From JBBSTY01 sp038235385 (lineage in GTDB: Bacteria; Actinomycetota; Acidimicrobiia; Acidimicrobiales; Acidimicrobilacustridaceae), in NCBI GenBank assembly GCA_038235385.1, contig JBBSTY010000086.1, positions 1 to 18,222 on the forward strand: a DNA stretch of 18,222 bases, written 5' to 3'. The notes below the pieces were generated by a model that was given only the letters and a program-made list of their open reading frames with translations, searched no databases and was not told the DNA's origin. The translations under genes and the position numbers were made by a program. Each line of letters begins with the position of its first letter. The stretch's first letter is position 1. Positions 8,416 to 15,566 of this stretch are shown piece by piece.

Positions 8416-8841
8416 GTGAACCCGAACGTCGTGGCCCGCATCGCCGTGACGACGATCGGCGCAGCCGCCCTGGCGTTCGGTTCCGTCGGTGCCGTCGCCG
8501 CGTTCACCGGTGCGCTCGCGCCCGACCAGGTGGGCACCAAGACCGACGTCGACGACCCCGCCGGTCGGCGCGAGCTCGATCGGGTGATGCACGCCCAGCT
8601 CGAGTGCATCCGACAGGACCTGGAGGGCACCCTCGCTCCCGGCTCGGTCGTGTACGTGCCCCTCGACCCGGCCACGCCCGGCGCCGAGCTCTGGCAGCAG
8701 CGACTCACGGAGATGGCGTTCCCGCTCGCCACCGTCGCGCCCGCACCCGGGCCCGGCATCGTCACCCTCACCATCGCTCGGGACGACACGGGCGGCGGGT
8801 GCACGGGCGTCCTGCTCGTGACCACGACGGGATCGGCCTGA
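8416..8841 (+). CDS. Small membrane-anchored or secreted protein, unknown function
   Basis: 141 aa; not recognised. Residues 5-34 are one hydrophobic segment after MNPNVVAR, which could be a membrane anchor or an uncleaved signal; no lipobox is present. The remaining approx. 100 residues should be outside the membrane and contain two cysteines, Cys64 (LECIRQDL) and Cys129 (GGGCTGVLL), which could form a disulfide. The C-terminal part has beta-strand-like stretches (IVTLTIARDD, TGVLLVTTTG). The GTG start is set by GAAGGAGAA 5 nt upstream. Its stop is 2 nt from the start of the GT-C glycosyltransferase gene, so it is probably an accessory to that enzyme; this is inference from position. Confidence 0.7.
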   Translation: MNPNVVARIAVTTIGAAALAFGSVGAVAAFTGALAPDQVGTKTDVDDPAGRRELDRVMHAQLECIRQDLEGTLAPGSVVYVPLDPATPGAELWQQRLTEMAFPLATVAPAPGPGIVTLTIARDDTGGGCTGVLLVTTTGSA

Positions 8842-8843
8842 GC

Positions 8844-10289
8844 GTGGCCATCATCCTCGCGCTCGTCCTGCTCGTGGTGGCCGGCCTGCCGCTGGCCTTC
8901 GCCGTCACCCGTGACATCGTCGTCGCCGTGGTGCTCGCGCCGATGGTCACCGGGCTCCAGTGCACGGCGGCCGCCGCGGCGATGGCGGTGATGGGCGGTC
9001 CCGACCTCGACGGAGCGCCGTTCGCGCTGTGGCTGTCGATCGTGACCGCCGCGTCCTGGGGCCTCGCCGCCCTCCTCGTCCGACGGCCCCGGCGGCCGCT
9101 GCCGTCGCTCGGCGTGGCCGACCTCGTCGTCATGTACGGGCCGCTGCTGCTGCCTGCGCTGCTCGTGCGTCGCCCCCCGGTGGCGTGGGACGCCCGATCC
9201 ATCTGGTGGTTCCACGCCGCGTGGATCGACGCCGGGGCGGCGGCGTTCCGCGACGCGCTGGGGAACCCCGTGTTCGCGTACTCGCACCCCGACTACCCCG
9301 TGTTCGCTCCCGCCACGATCGCCGGAGCCTGGACGGTCACCAGCGGGTCGGGGCTCTGGGTCGCGCAGGTGGTCAGCTCCATCCTCACGCTGTCGGCGGC
9401 GGCCCTGTTCGCCTACACGGTCCGCCACCTGGTGCCATCGGTCTCGTCGATGGTGGCGCGGTTCGTCGCGCTGGGCGCCGGGCTGAGCGTGTGGGCCGTC
9501 GCCGGCTACGGCGTCACCGCCGGCTACGTGGATCACCTGTGGGCGGCCGCGCTCGCCGGTGCCGTGGTGCTCCTCTTCATCGGCGGCCGCGTGATCGCTC
9601 CCCGTGGTGTCGCTGGCGGCGAGCAGGCGCAGACGGGCACGGCCAGCTCCCTGGCCCTCGCCACGGTCCTCCTCGCCGTCGCCGCGCTGACCAAGAACGA
9701 GGGCCTGGTCGCCGCGGTCATCGTTGCCGTGGTGTTCACCGTCCGCTCCCGACACCGGTTGCGCCGGGCGCTGTGGGTCTGGATCCCGGTCGCGGCCGGG
9801 CTGGCGTGGTCGGTCGTCGCCCGGGCGTTCGGCGCCACCTCGGACCTCTCGTCGAGCCCCCGGATCACCCAGCTCCTCGAGGGCGACCTGGAGCCCCTGG
9901 GACGTGCCGGACCCACCCTCTCGAAGCTCGTCGGGCAGACCGGCTGGTTCGTCGGGGCGGCCGTGGTCATCTCGCTGATCGGCGTGCTCGCCCTCGGCCA
10001 GCGGCGCCGTGCCCTCGGACTGGCTCCGGTGCGGTGGCCCTGGGCCGTCGTCGCCGCCTACGTGGTGGCGATCGTCGCCACCTACGTGGTCAGCCCGTAC
10101 GCCATCGAGTGGCACCTCGCCACCTCCATCGACCGCGTCAGCGTGCTCGTCGTGCTGACCGCGACGGCGATCGTGTCGTCCTGGGTGCTGGTCGCGGTCG
10201 CGCCCGATCCCGACCGCACGGCCGACGCGACGGCGAGACCCCGGGCGGCCACGCGACCCCGGCGGTCGCCGGTCGACGCCCTGCGGTGA
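8844..10289 (+). CDS. GT-C-type polytopic membrane glycosyltransferase
   Basis: 481 aa, with about ten or more hydrophobic spans. GT-C features are visible: an acidic residue in the first large outer loop (AWDARSIWWFHAAW, Asp116), followed by SHPDYPVFAP (148-152 HPDYP), LTKNEGL (283-287 TKNEG) and a late EWHLATSIDRVSVLV. These resemble lipid-phosphate-sugar-dependent glycosyltransferases of the ArnT/PMT superfamily, which act outside the membrane on lipid or protein acceptors. Donor and acceptor cannot be deduced. The GTG at 8844 follows the previous stop by 2 nt and begins directly with a membrane span. The C-terminal tail is Arg-rich and cytoplasmic by the positive-inside rule. Two hairpins follow the stop. 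Confidence 0.75.
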   Translation: MAIILALVLLVVAGLPLAFAVTRDIVVAVVLAPMVTGLQCTAAAAAMAVMGGPDLDGAPFALWLSIVTAASWGLAALLVRRPRRPLPSLGVADLVVMYGPLLLPALLVRRPPVAWDARSIWWFHAAWIDAGAAAFRDALGNPVFAYSHPDYPVFAPATIAGAWTVTSGSGLWVAQVVSSILTLSAAALFAYTVRHLVPSVSSMVARFVALGAGLSVWAVAGYGVTAGYVDHLWAAALAGAVVLLFIGGRVIAPRGVAGGEQAQTGTASSLALATVLLAVAALTKNEGLVAAVIVAVVFTVRSRHRLRRALWVWIPVAAGLAWSVVARAFGATSDLSSSPRITQLLEGDLEPLGRAGPTLSKLVGQTGWFVGAAVVISLIGVLALGQRRRALGLAPVRWPWAVVAAYVVAIVATYVVSPYAIEWHLATSIDRVSVLVVLTATAIVSSWVLVAVAPDPDRTADATARPRAATRPRRSPVDALR

Positions 10290-10295
10290 ACCGGT

Positions 10296-10332
10296 GGGCC
10301 GTCACCGGCCCGGTGCGGCGCCATCTGCGCCG
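10296..10332 (+). terminator. Two consecutive hairpins after the GT-C gene
   Basis: GGGCCG/CGGCCC (10296-10301, 10306-10311; loop tcac) is followed at once by CGGCGC/GCGCCG (10316-10321, 10327-10332; loop catct). Both stems are perfect over 6 bp. They fill the gap before the promoter of the next gene, so they probably separate the units. No T-tract is present. Confidence 0.45.
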
Positions 10333-10358
10333 TCGTCCGGAGGGGCGCGGGTGGTTGG

Positions 10359-10364
10359 TAGCCT
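10359..10364 (+). promoter_or_regulatory. -10 box TAGCCT, leaderless start of the LpdA-like gene
   Basis: TAGCCT, then gcgcgg, then ATG. Both the hexamer and the gcgcg(g) spacer resemble those before birA and the aldo/keto reductase gene, which predicts an mRNA beginning at the start codon. No Shine-Dalgarno is seen. Confidence 0.6.
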
Positions 10365-10370
10365 GCGCGG

Positions 10371-11741
10371 ATGGCCAAGCGCTTCGTCATCATCGGCGGT
10401 GGTCCCGCCGGAAACCAGGCGGCGACGCACGCGGCTCGACTCGGCGCAGAGGTGACCCTCATCGAGCGCGACATCGTCGGTGGGGCCGCCCACCTCTGGG
10501 ACTGCATCCCGTCGAAAGCGATGATCGCCACCGGTGGCACCCTCACGATGATCAACGAAGCGCGGGGGATGGGTCTGTCCGACGTCTCCGCCACGCTGGA
10601 CTTCGAGGCGCTCCGGCAGCGGATCGAGGCGATCGAGGTCCGGCTCCAGGGTTCGGTCACCACCCTGCTCGAGAGCCAGGGGGTGAACCTGATCTGCGGG
10701 ACCGGTCGCCTGGTCGGACCCCGACAGGTCGTGGCCGACACCGAGTCCGGGCCGGTGGAGCTCGACGCCGATGTGGTGGTGTTGGCCACCGGTAGCCGCC
10801 CCCGCATCCCCGCGTGGGCGCCGGTCGACGGGAACCGGGTGCTCACCACGCGCGACTCCTACCCGCCCCCGGAGCTGCCCGGCCACCGGGTCGTGATCGG
10901 CGCCGGTGTCACGGGCGTGGAGTTCGTGCACATGTTCTCGGCGTTCGGGTGCCAGGTCACCTTCGTGGTCAGCCGTCAACAGGTGCTGCCCCAGAAGGAT
11001 CCCGAGGTCGCGGCCGCGCTCGAGGAGAACTTCCTCGGGCGAGGCGTCCGGTTGCTCAAGGGGGCGCGTGCCGAGCGGATCGAGGTCGTGGTCGACGGCG
11101 ATCAGCCCGGGGTGTCGGTGATGTGCGACGACGGCCGCAGCGCCCACGGCACCCACGCCCTCCTGGCGATCGGGTCCATCCCCAACTCCGATGGGCTCGG
11201 GCTCGACGAGGCCGGCGTGGAGCACGACGGCGGTTACGTCGTGGTCAACCACAACTGCCAGTCGTCGATCCCCCACATCTACGCCGCCGGGGACCTCTCG
11301 GGGAAGTTGCCGCTCTCGTCGGTGGCCGCCATGCAGGGGCGCAAGATCGCCGAGCACGCCATGGGCATGCACGTCGGGCCCCACCGCCACCTCGACTACG
11401 AGAAGGCGGCCTCGGCGATCTTCACCGTGCCCGAGATCGCCGATGTCGGCCTGGCGGAGGCCGATGCGTTCGCGGAGGGCCGCAAGATCCGGGTCACCAA
11501 GGTGCCCTTCGGATCCAACGCCAAGGCCCTCATCGAGAACGACCCCCGCGGGTTCGTGAAGATCGTCTCCGATCCGGCCACGGGCGTGGTGCTCGGCGGG
11601 TCGATCGTCGGGCGCCACGCCGCCGAGCTCATCTCGGTGATCGCGCTCGCGGTGGCCGCCGGTCTGCGCGTCAGCGACATCGTCGAGAGCCTCCTGGTGC
11701 ACCCGGCACTGGCCGAGGCGCTCTCGGACGCCGCCGAGTGA
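10371..11741 (+). CDS. lpdA: LpdA-like flavoprotein disulfide reductase homologue lacking the catalytic Cys pair
   Basis: 456 aa with the family layout: FAD-binding VIIGGGPAGNQAA (6-18), central NAD(P)-binding VVIGAGVTGVEFV, FAD site IYAAGDLSGK and a C-terminal dimerisation domain. In dihydrolipoamide dehydrogenases GGTCLNVGCIPSK carries a redox disulfide; here the segment is GGAAHLWDCIPSK, so the first Cys is Ala40 and only Cys45 remains. The C-terminal His-Glu pair survives (VHPALAEAL). This pattern recalls mycobacterial LpdA (Rv3303c), a quinone reductase-type enzyme, so I infer NAD(P)H:quinone or similar reduction rather than lipoamide turnover. The ATG is fixed by TAGCCT 6 nt upstream. 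The stop overlaps the RDD gene start (GTGA). Confidence 0.88.
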   Translation: MAKRFVIIGGGPAGNQAATHAARLGAEVTLIERDIVGGAAHLWDCIPSKAMIATGGTLTMINEARGMGLSDVSATLDFEALRQRIEAIEVRLQGSVTTLLESQGVNLICGTGRLVGPRQVVADTESGPVELDADVVVLATGSRPRIPAWAPVDGNRVLTTRDSYPPPELPGHRVVIGAGVTGVEFVHMFSAFGCQVTFVVSRQQVLPQKDPEVAAALEENFLGRGVRLLKGARAERIEVVVDGDQPGVSVMCDDGRSAHGTHALLAIGSIPNSDGLGLDEAGVEHDGGYVVVNHNCQSSIPHIYAAGDLSGKLPLSSVAAMQGRKIAEHAMGMHVGPHRHLDYEKAASAIFTVPEIADVGLAEADAFAEGRKIRVTKVPFGSNAKALIENDPRGFVKIVSDPATGVVLGGSIVGRHAAELISVIALAVAAGLRVSDIVESLLVHPALAEALSDAAE

Positions 11742-12256
11742 CCGACGGCGCTGCCGGGTCCGGTTCCCGGCCGACCATCCCCACGATCGACGACTTCCCC
11801 GACAGCGGCCCGAACGCGCTGGCGGCGTTCTCCCAGCGCGCCTTCGCACGCGTGCTCGACACGACGATCGTGTTCTACGTGCTGTACCTCCTGGCGCCGT
11901 ACGCGCCCATCGACTACGAGGACCCGGCACTGGCCACGGCCACCCTCGGGTGGCTGCTCCTGGCGTGGGTCGTCCTGGCCGGCGCCTACGAGATCATCCT
12001 GGTGGCGGTGTCGGGCCGGACCGCCGGCAAGATGATCTTCGGCATGCGCATCGCCCGCTTCGCCGACGGCGCCACCGCGACCTGGGGCCAGGCGACGCTT
12101 CGCTGCCTCCCGCCCCTCGCCGCCGCCACGGCGCTCGGCCAGCTCGGTCTCCCGGTCCTCGGCGCCGGCGCGGTGTACCTGAGCTCGCTCTCGAACCCGC
12201 TCGCCCGTGGCTGGCACGACCTCGCCGCCGGCACCGTGGTCATCCGCACCCGCTGA
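11738..12256 (+). CDS. RDD-family membrane protein
   Basis: 172 aa. After a hydrophilic N-terminal tail of about 30 residues the RDD signature appears: RAFARVLDTTIVF (Arg34, Asp41), then hydrophobic spans around 42-55 and 70-90. SGRTAGKMIFGMRI (92-105), a further span near 120-140, and RGWHDLAAGTVVIR at the C-terminus follow. The family is found across bacteria as small three-span membrane proteins; some are linked to ion or osmolyte transport, but most have no known role. The GTG start lies inside the LpdA-like stop codon, suggesting joint synthesis and possibly a membrane docking partner for the flavoprotein; that is inference. It ends at a hairpin shared with the convergent carboxylase gene. 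Confidence 0.85.
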   Translation: MTDGAAGSGSRPTIPTIDDFPDSGPNALAAFSQRAFARVLDTTIVFYVLYLLAPYAPIDYEDPALATATLGWLLLAWVVLAGAYEIILVAVSGRTAGKMIFGMRIARFADGATATWGQATLRCLPPLAAATALGQLGLPVLGAGAVYLSSLSNPLARGWHDLAAGTVVIRTR

Positions 12257-12280
12257 CCGGACGTGCGTCGAACGGTCAGC
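12252..12280. terminator. Hairpin between convergent RDD and carboxylase genes
   Basis: GCTGACCG (12252-12259) and CGGTCAGC (12273-12280) form a perfect 8-bp stem; GAC/GTC inside the loop can extend it. The stem includes the RDD stop codon. Placed in a 43-bp convergent gap, it could end transcription from either side; no T-tract is seen. Confidence 0.45.
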
Positions 12281-12305
12281 CGGTCAACCGGTCGGTCGAT
12301 CAGTC
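12274..12305. repeat. Degenerate 8-bp direct repeats at a convergent gene junction
   Basis: Four 8-bp steps read GGTCAGCC, GGTCAACC, GGTCGGTC and GATCAGTC; the last enters the carboxylase stop codon. The first two differ at one base. This is probably a decayed short tandem duplication, with no assigned role. Confidence 0.35.
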
Positions 12306-14072
12306 GATGATGACGACGACATCGCCGGAGCCGACGCTGTCGCCGGTGACGACCTTGATCTCGCGCACGGTTCCGGCCTTGTCGGCGGCGATGTTGTTCT
12401 CCATCTTCATGGCCTCGAGCACGACGATGGTCTCGCCGACGATCACCGTCTGACCCACCTCGACGAGCACCTTGACGATGGTTCCCTGCATCGGGACGGT
12501 GACCGAACCCGACCCGGCCGCGACCGCACCCGCACCCGCGCCGGAGCGCTTCGGTCGGGGTGCGGCGCGCCCGCCGCCGGTGGGAGCCGCCGCGACCGCA
12601 GATTCAGGAACCCAGACGCTGACCGCGAACCGCTTGCCGTTGACCTCGACATCGATGTCGCGCTTGATCTTGGCCTCGGGCTCGTCGCCGTCGGCGGCCG
12701 GTGAGACCGCCGGCTCGACGCCCACGGCGCTGAGGTCGAGGGTGTCCTCGACCCACTTGGTGGAGTGGGTGGCCTCGGCGAAGTCGGCGTGCTCGAGGAT
12801 GGCGAGGTCAGCGGGGATGGTGGTCTTGATCCCCTCGATGCGGAACTCGTGCAGCGCCCGGATCATGCGGGCGATGGCGGTGGGACGGTCCTTGCCCCAC
12901 ACGATGAGCTTGCCGACGAGGTTGTCGTAGTACTGGCTGAACTCGTCGCCGGACTCGTAGCCGCCGTCCCAGCGCACGCCGTAGCCGTCTGGCGGCACCA
13001 GGGTCGTGATGCGCCCAGGTGACGGCAGGAACGCACCGCCCGCGGGATCTTCGGCGTTGATGCGCACCTCGATCGCGTGGCCGCGCAGGTCGATGTCGTC
13101 CTGGGTGAACGACAGCGGCTCGCCGGCGGCCACCCGGATCTGCTCGGCCACCAGGTCGAGACCCGACACGAGCTCGGTGACGGGGTGCTCGACCTGGAGA
13201 CGGGTGTTCATCTCGAGGAAGTAGAACTCGCCGTCCTGGTAGAGGAACTCGACGGTGCCGGCGTTGTAGTAGCCGCACGCCTTGGCCACCTTGACGGCGG
13301 CTTCACCCATGGCCTGGCGGACCTCGGAGGGGAACGCCGGCGCCGGGCTCTCCTCGACGAGCTTCTGGTGGCGGCGCTGTGCTGAGCAGTCACGCTCGGC
13401 GATCCAGACCACGTCGCCCTGGGTGTCGCCCACGATCTGCATCTCGATGTGGCGCGGCCAGGTGAGGTACCGCTCGACGTAGCACTCGTCTCGGCCGAAG
13501 CCCTTGAGTGCCTCGGACTGCGCGGATTCGAGGGCCGACTCGGCCTCGTCGGGGGCGTCGACGACGCGCATGCCGCGCCCGCCACCGCCGTAGGCGGCCT
13601 TGATGGCGACCGGCCAGCCGAACTCGTTGCCGAAGTCGACGATCTCGGTGTACGACTCGAGGAACTGGGTGGTGCCGGGCACGCCCTGGACCCCGGCCTC
13701 CTGGGCGGCGATGCGGCTCGAGACCTTGTCGCCCATGACCTCGATGGCCTCGGGCGGCGGACCGATGAACGCGACCCCGCGGGAGGTGATGGCCCGGGCG
13801 AAGTCGGTGTTCTCGGAGAAGAAGCCGTACCCGGGGTGGACCGCGTCCGCTCCGGAGGTCTCGATGATCTCGAGGATCTTCTCCGTGTTGAGGTAGCTCT
13901 CGGCGGCGGTGGTGCCCCCGAGTGCGTAGGCCTCGTCGGCCAGGCGGACGTGCAGGGAGTCACGGTCGAGATCGGAGTACACGGCGACCGATGTGATGCC
14001 GAGCTCCTGGCACGCACGGATGACGCGGACGGCGATCTCGCCCCGGTTGGCGATGAGAACCTTGGTGATCAC
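12300..14072 (-). CDS. accA3: Acyl-CoA carboxylase alpha chain (biotin carboxylase + biotin carrier)
   Basis: 590 aa. Residues 1-450 are biotin carboxylase: MITKVLIANRGEIAVRV, HPGYGFFSEN, Gly-rich ATP loop AAYGGGGRGMRVV (about 158-170), and EMNTRLQVEHPVTE (about 285-298) with metal- and bicarbonate-binding residues. A variable Ala/Gly/Pro linker (about 490-515) leads to the biotin carrier domain with EAMKMEN; Lys556 is the biotinylation site. It carboxylates its own biotin using ATP and bicarbonate, for transfer to acyl-CoA by a beta subunit that is not in this window. Chain layout matches actinobacterial AccA3-type subunits of acetyl/propionyl-CoA carboxylases. Biotin ligase lies 1.5 kb away. 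The GTG start directly abuts the conserved N-terminus. The HNH-like gene lies 49 nt upstream on the same strand and may be cotranscribed. Confidence 0.95.
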   Translation of the reverse strand: MITKVLIANRGEIAVRVIRACQELGITSVAVYSDLDRDSLHVRLADEAYALGGTTAAESYLNTEKILEIIETSGADAVHPGYGFFSENTDFARAITSRGVAFIGPPPEAIEVMGDKVSSRIAAQEAGVQGVPGTTQFLESYTEIVDFGNEFGWPVAIKAAYGGGGRGMRVVDAPDEAESALESAQSEALKGFGRDECYVERYLTWPRHIEMQIVGDTQGDVVWIAERDCSAQRRHQKLVEESPAPAFPSEVRQAMGEAAVKVAKACGYYNAGTVEFLYQDGEFYFLEMNTRLQVEHPVTELVSGLDLVAEQIRVAAGEPLSFTQDDIDLRGHAIEVRINAEDPAGGAFLPSPGRITTLVPPDGYGVRWDGGYESGDEFSQYYDNLVGKLIVWGKDRPTAIARMIRALHEFRIEGIKTTIPADLAILEHADFAEATHSTKWVEDTLDLSAVGVEPAVSPAADGDEPEAKIKRDIDVEVNGKRFAVSVWVPESAVAAAPTGGGRAAPRPKRSGAGAGAVAAGSGSVTVPMQGTIVKVLVEVGQTVIVGETIVVLEAMKMENNIAADKAGTVREIKVVTGDSVGSGDVVVIID

Positions 14073-14079
14073 AGCTCAC

Positions 14080-14085
14080 TGTTTA
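14080..14085 (-). promoter_or_regulatory. Weak -10-like TAAACA before the carboxylase gene
   Basis: TAAACA lies 7 nt before the GTG at 14072 (alternatively AACAGT, 5 nt before). Neither is a clean TANNNT at the usual spacing, but this is the only AT-rich patch in the 49-bp gap after the HNH-like gene. Confidence 0.3.
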
Positions 14086-14121
14086 GGCGGCGGAGGCGGT
14101 CTCGTGCCATTTCGCGCCGGG

Positions 14122-14583
14122 TCAGCCGCGGAGGACGAGGAGGTACTGGCCCCCACCGGGTTCGACCTCCGCCGTGAAGGTGATGCCGGGGCGCAGGCGG
14201 GAGATGCGGTCGATCAGCCACGTCGCCGCCTCGGCACCGTCGGATTCGGTGGGGCAGCGGGCGACGACCTCCCGGCCACCCTTGCGCTCGAGGCGCTCGA
14301 CGCTGGCGATGATGGGAGCCGGATCGACCACGAAGAGGTGGTCGGGCCACGGCACGACCGCGGCGACGGCGCCCTTCTTGGTGTTGCAGTCGCGATGGGC
14401 GAGGCGCTCGACGACGGGGCCCGCCCCCTTGCCCTTCGCCTTGGCCTTCGCCTTCTTGGCCGTGGTGATCGCGTCGATGCTCGGACCTCGGGGATCGTTC
14501 ACCGACATGGTCGGGTCCACGGCTTCGTCGCAGATCCAGCACCGCCAGCCATCGCGCTCGCCGACCTCGTCGAGTCGGCTCAT
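14122..14583 (-). CDS. HNH-fold-like zinc protein with a missing core histidine
   Basis: 153 aa. The first half resembles actinobacterial HNH endonucleases: RCWICDE (Cys15, Cys18), then GPSIDAITT, then RLAHRDCNTKKG (His63, Cys66, Asn67). In active members the middle motif is normally DH followed by a hydrophobic residue and Pro; here it is Asp37-Ala38, so the expected histidine is absent. The segment after it is a Lys/Ala run (43-52) instead of the usual Ser-Arg-Gly-Gly turn. The second half (about 75-153) is a small alpha/beta region ending FTAEVEPGGGQYLLVLRG with no recognised family. Structural zinc ligands look intact, so a nucleic-acid-binding but non-cleaving role is plausible; this is inference. 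The ATG overlaps a 14-codon upstream ORF. Confidence 0.7.
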   Translation of the reverse strand: MSRLDEVGERDGWRCWICDEAVDPTMSVNDPRGPSIDAITTAKKAKAKAKGKGAGPVVERLAHRDCNTKKGAVAAVVPWPDHLFVVDPAPIIASVERLERKGGREVVARCPTESDGAEAATWLIDRISRLRPGITFTAEVEPGGGQYLLVLRG

Positions 14584-14624
14584 GGGACGCGGAACCGCCG
14601 GGTCGGGTGCACGGGGCGAGGCAT
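14580..14624 (-). CDS. Putative 14-codon leaderless upstream ORF
   Basis: ATG at 14622-14624 begins MPRPVHPTRRFRVP and stops at a TGA that overlaps the ATG of the HNH-like gene (ATGA). TACGGT ends 7 nt before this ATG, the same geometry as the leaderless genes nearby, so the mRNA should begin with this small ORF. It is rich in Arg and Pro (4 Arg, 4 Pro of 14). It may serve only to deliver ribosomes to the overlapping start, since that start has no Shine-Dalgarno; Pro/Arg stalling could also tune it. No homology claim is made. Confidence 0.5.
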   Translation of the reverse strand: MPRPVHPTRRFRVP

Positions 14625-14631
14625 GGGTCGC

Positions 14632-14637
14632 ACCGTA
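14632..14637 (-). promoter_or_regulatory. -10 box TACGGT for the uORF/HNH-like unit
   Basis: On the minus strand TACGGT is followed by 7 nt (gcgaccc) and the ATG of the upstream ORF. The same hexamer is the candidate -10 at 8298. Confidence 0.5.
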
Positions 14638-14651
14638 CTGTTCAGCTCGTC

Positions 14652-14676
14652 GGGTGCCGGCCCGGCGCCGGTACCC
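14652..14676. promoter_or_regulatory. Imperfect 25-bp palindrome overlapping the aldo/keto reductase -10
   Basis: GGGTGCCGG (14652-14660) and CCGGTACCC (14668-14676) are inverted copies with one mismatch, spaced by 7 bp. The words GGGTGCCGG and GGGTACCGG are those of the 11-bp array near 8.2 kb. The right arm overlaps the TACCCT box, the position of a typical repressor site. Confidence 0.4.
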
Positions 14677-14677
14677 T
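14672..14677 (+). promoter_or_regulatory. -10 box TACCCT, leaderless start of the aldo/keto reductase gene
   Basis: TACCCT is followed by gcgcgcc (7 nt) and the ATG at 14685. This matches the geometry and spacer composition at birA and the LpdA-like gene. Confidence 0.6.
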
Positions 14678-14684
14678 GCGCGCC

Positions 14685-15512
14685 ATGGCCGGCTCCCCGA
14701 CGATCACGCTCAACGACGGTGTCGAGATCCCCCAGCTCGGGTTCTGTGTCTACAAGGTGCCGGCCGACGAGGCCGAGGCGGTGGTGACGACCGCCCTCGA
14801 GGTCGGCTACCGCCACATCGACACCGCCAAGCTCTACGGGAACGAGGAGGGGGTCGGTCGAGCCGTTCGGGCGTCGGGCATCCCCCGTGACGAGCTCTTC
14901 GTCACCACCAAGATCTGGAACGACGACCACGGCTACGACGAGGCGCTGGCGGCGTTCGACGCGTCGATGGGCCGGCTCGGTCTCGACGTGCTCGATCTGC
15001 TCCTCATCCACTGGCCGTGCCCGACCCAGGATCGCTACGTCGAGACGTGGCGGGCGCTCGAGCGGTTGCAGGCAGACGGCCGTGTCCGGTCCATCGGCGT
15101 GTCGAACTTCGCCATCGCCCACCTGCACCGTCTGCTCGCCGAGTCCTCGGTCGTCCCTTCGATCAACCAGGTGGAGCTGCACCCGCTGCTGCCCCAGGAC
15201 GAGCTGCGGATGTTCGACGCGGCACACGGGATCGTCACGGAGGCGTGGTCGCCCCTCGCTCGAGCCACGTTGCTCGACGACCCGACCATCGGTGCCATCG
15301 CCGAGCGGGTCGGCAGGACCCCGATGCAGGTCGTCCTCGCCTGGCACCTCGCGCTGGGCAACGTGGTGATCCCCAAGTCGGTCACCCCGGCGCGCATCGT
15401 CGAGAACTTCGGGGCGACCGACGTGCGCCTCACCGACGCCGACCTGGTGGCGATCGGAGCACTCGGCACCGCCGCCCGGCGGTTGGGACCCGATCCCGAC
15501 GACCTCGGCTGA
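14685..15512 (+). CDS. Aldo/keto reductase (2,5-diketo-gluconate reductase type)
   Basis: 275 aa, standard length for the AKR5-like bacterial branch. The full catalytic tetrad is present: Asp46 and Tyr51 in GYRHIDTAKLYGNE, Lys76 in TTKIW, His109 in LLIHWP. SIGVSNF and INQVELHPLL are family signatures, and VIPKSVTPARIVEN near the C-terminus is the NADPH-binding loop. It is a cytosolic (beta/alpha)8 barrel reducing aldehydes or ketones with NADPH; the natural substrate is not predictable, and 2,5-diketo-D-gluconate or methylglyoxal are only typical assignments. The ATG was chosen for the TACCCT box 7 nt before it and the alignment of MAGSPTITLNDGVEIP with family starts. It is divergent from the HNH-like gene and 60 bp from birA. 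Confidence 0.93.
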   Translation: MAGSPTITLNDGVEIPQLGFCVYKVPADEAEAVVTTALEVGYRHIDTAKLYGNEEGVGRAVRASGIPRDELFVTTKIWNDDHGYDEALAAFDASMGRLGLDVLDLLLIHWPCPTQDRYVETWRALERLQADGRVRSIGVSNFAIAHLHRLLAESSVVPSINQVELHPLLPQDELRMFDAAHGIVTEAWSPLARATLLDDPTIGAIAERVGRTPMQVVLAWHLALGNVVIPKSVTPARIVENFGATDVRLTDADLVAIGALGTAARRLGPDPDDLG

Positions 15513-15560
15513 GGGGCATCCGGAGGTCGGGCCGGCGGACCCCATCGACGGGAGCCCGTC

Positions 15561-15566
15561 TACGCT
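15561..15566 (+). promoter_or_regulatory. -10 box TACGCT, leaderless start of birA
   Basis: TACGCT, then gcgcgg, then the GTG at 15573. The spacer is identical to that before the LpdA-like gene. It gives birA its own start despite lying only 60 bp after the aldo/keto reductase gene. Confidence 0.6.

Noticed and set aside
8073..10115. A 680-codon minus-strand frame opposite the GT-C gene
   Set aside because: Its product is a Gly/Asp/Arg/His-rich low-complexity string with no domains, while the plus strand shows membrane spans and GT-C motifs.
10371..11741. Dihydrolipoamide dehydrogenase
   Set aside because: The first cysteine of the essential redox disulfide is replaced by alanine.
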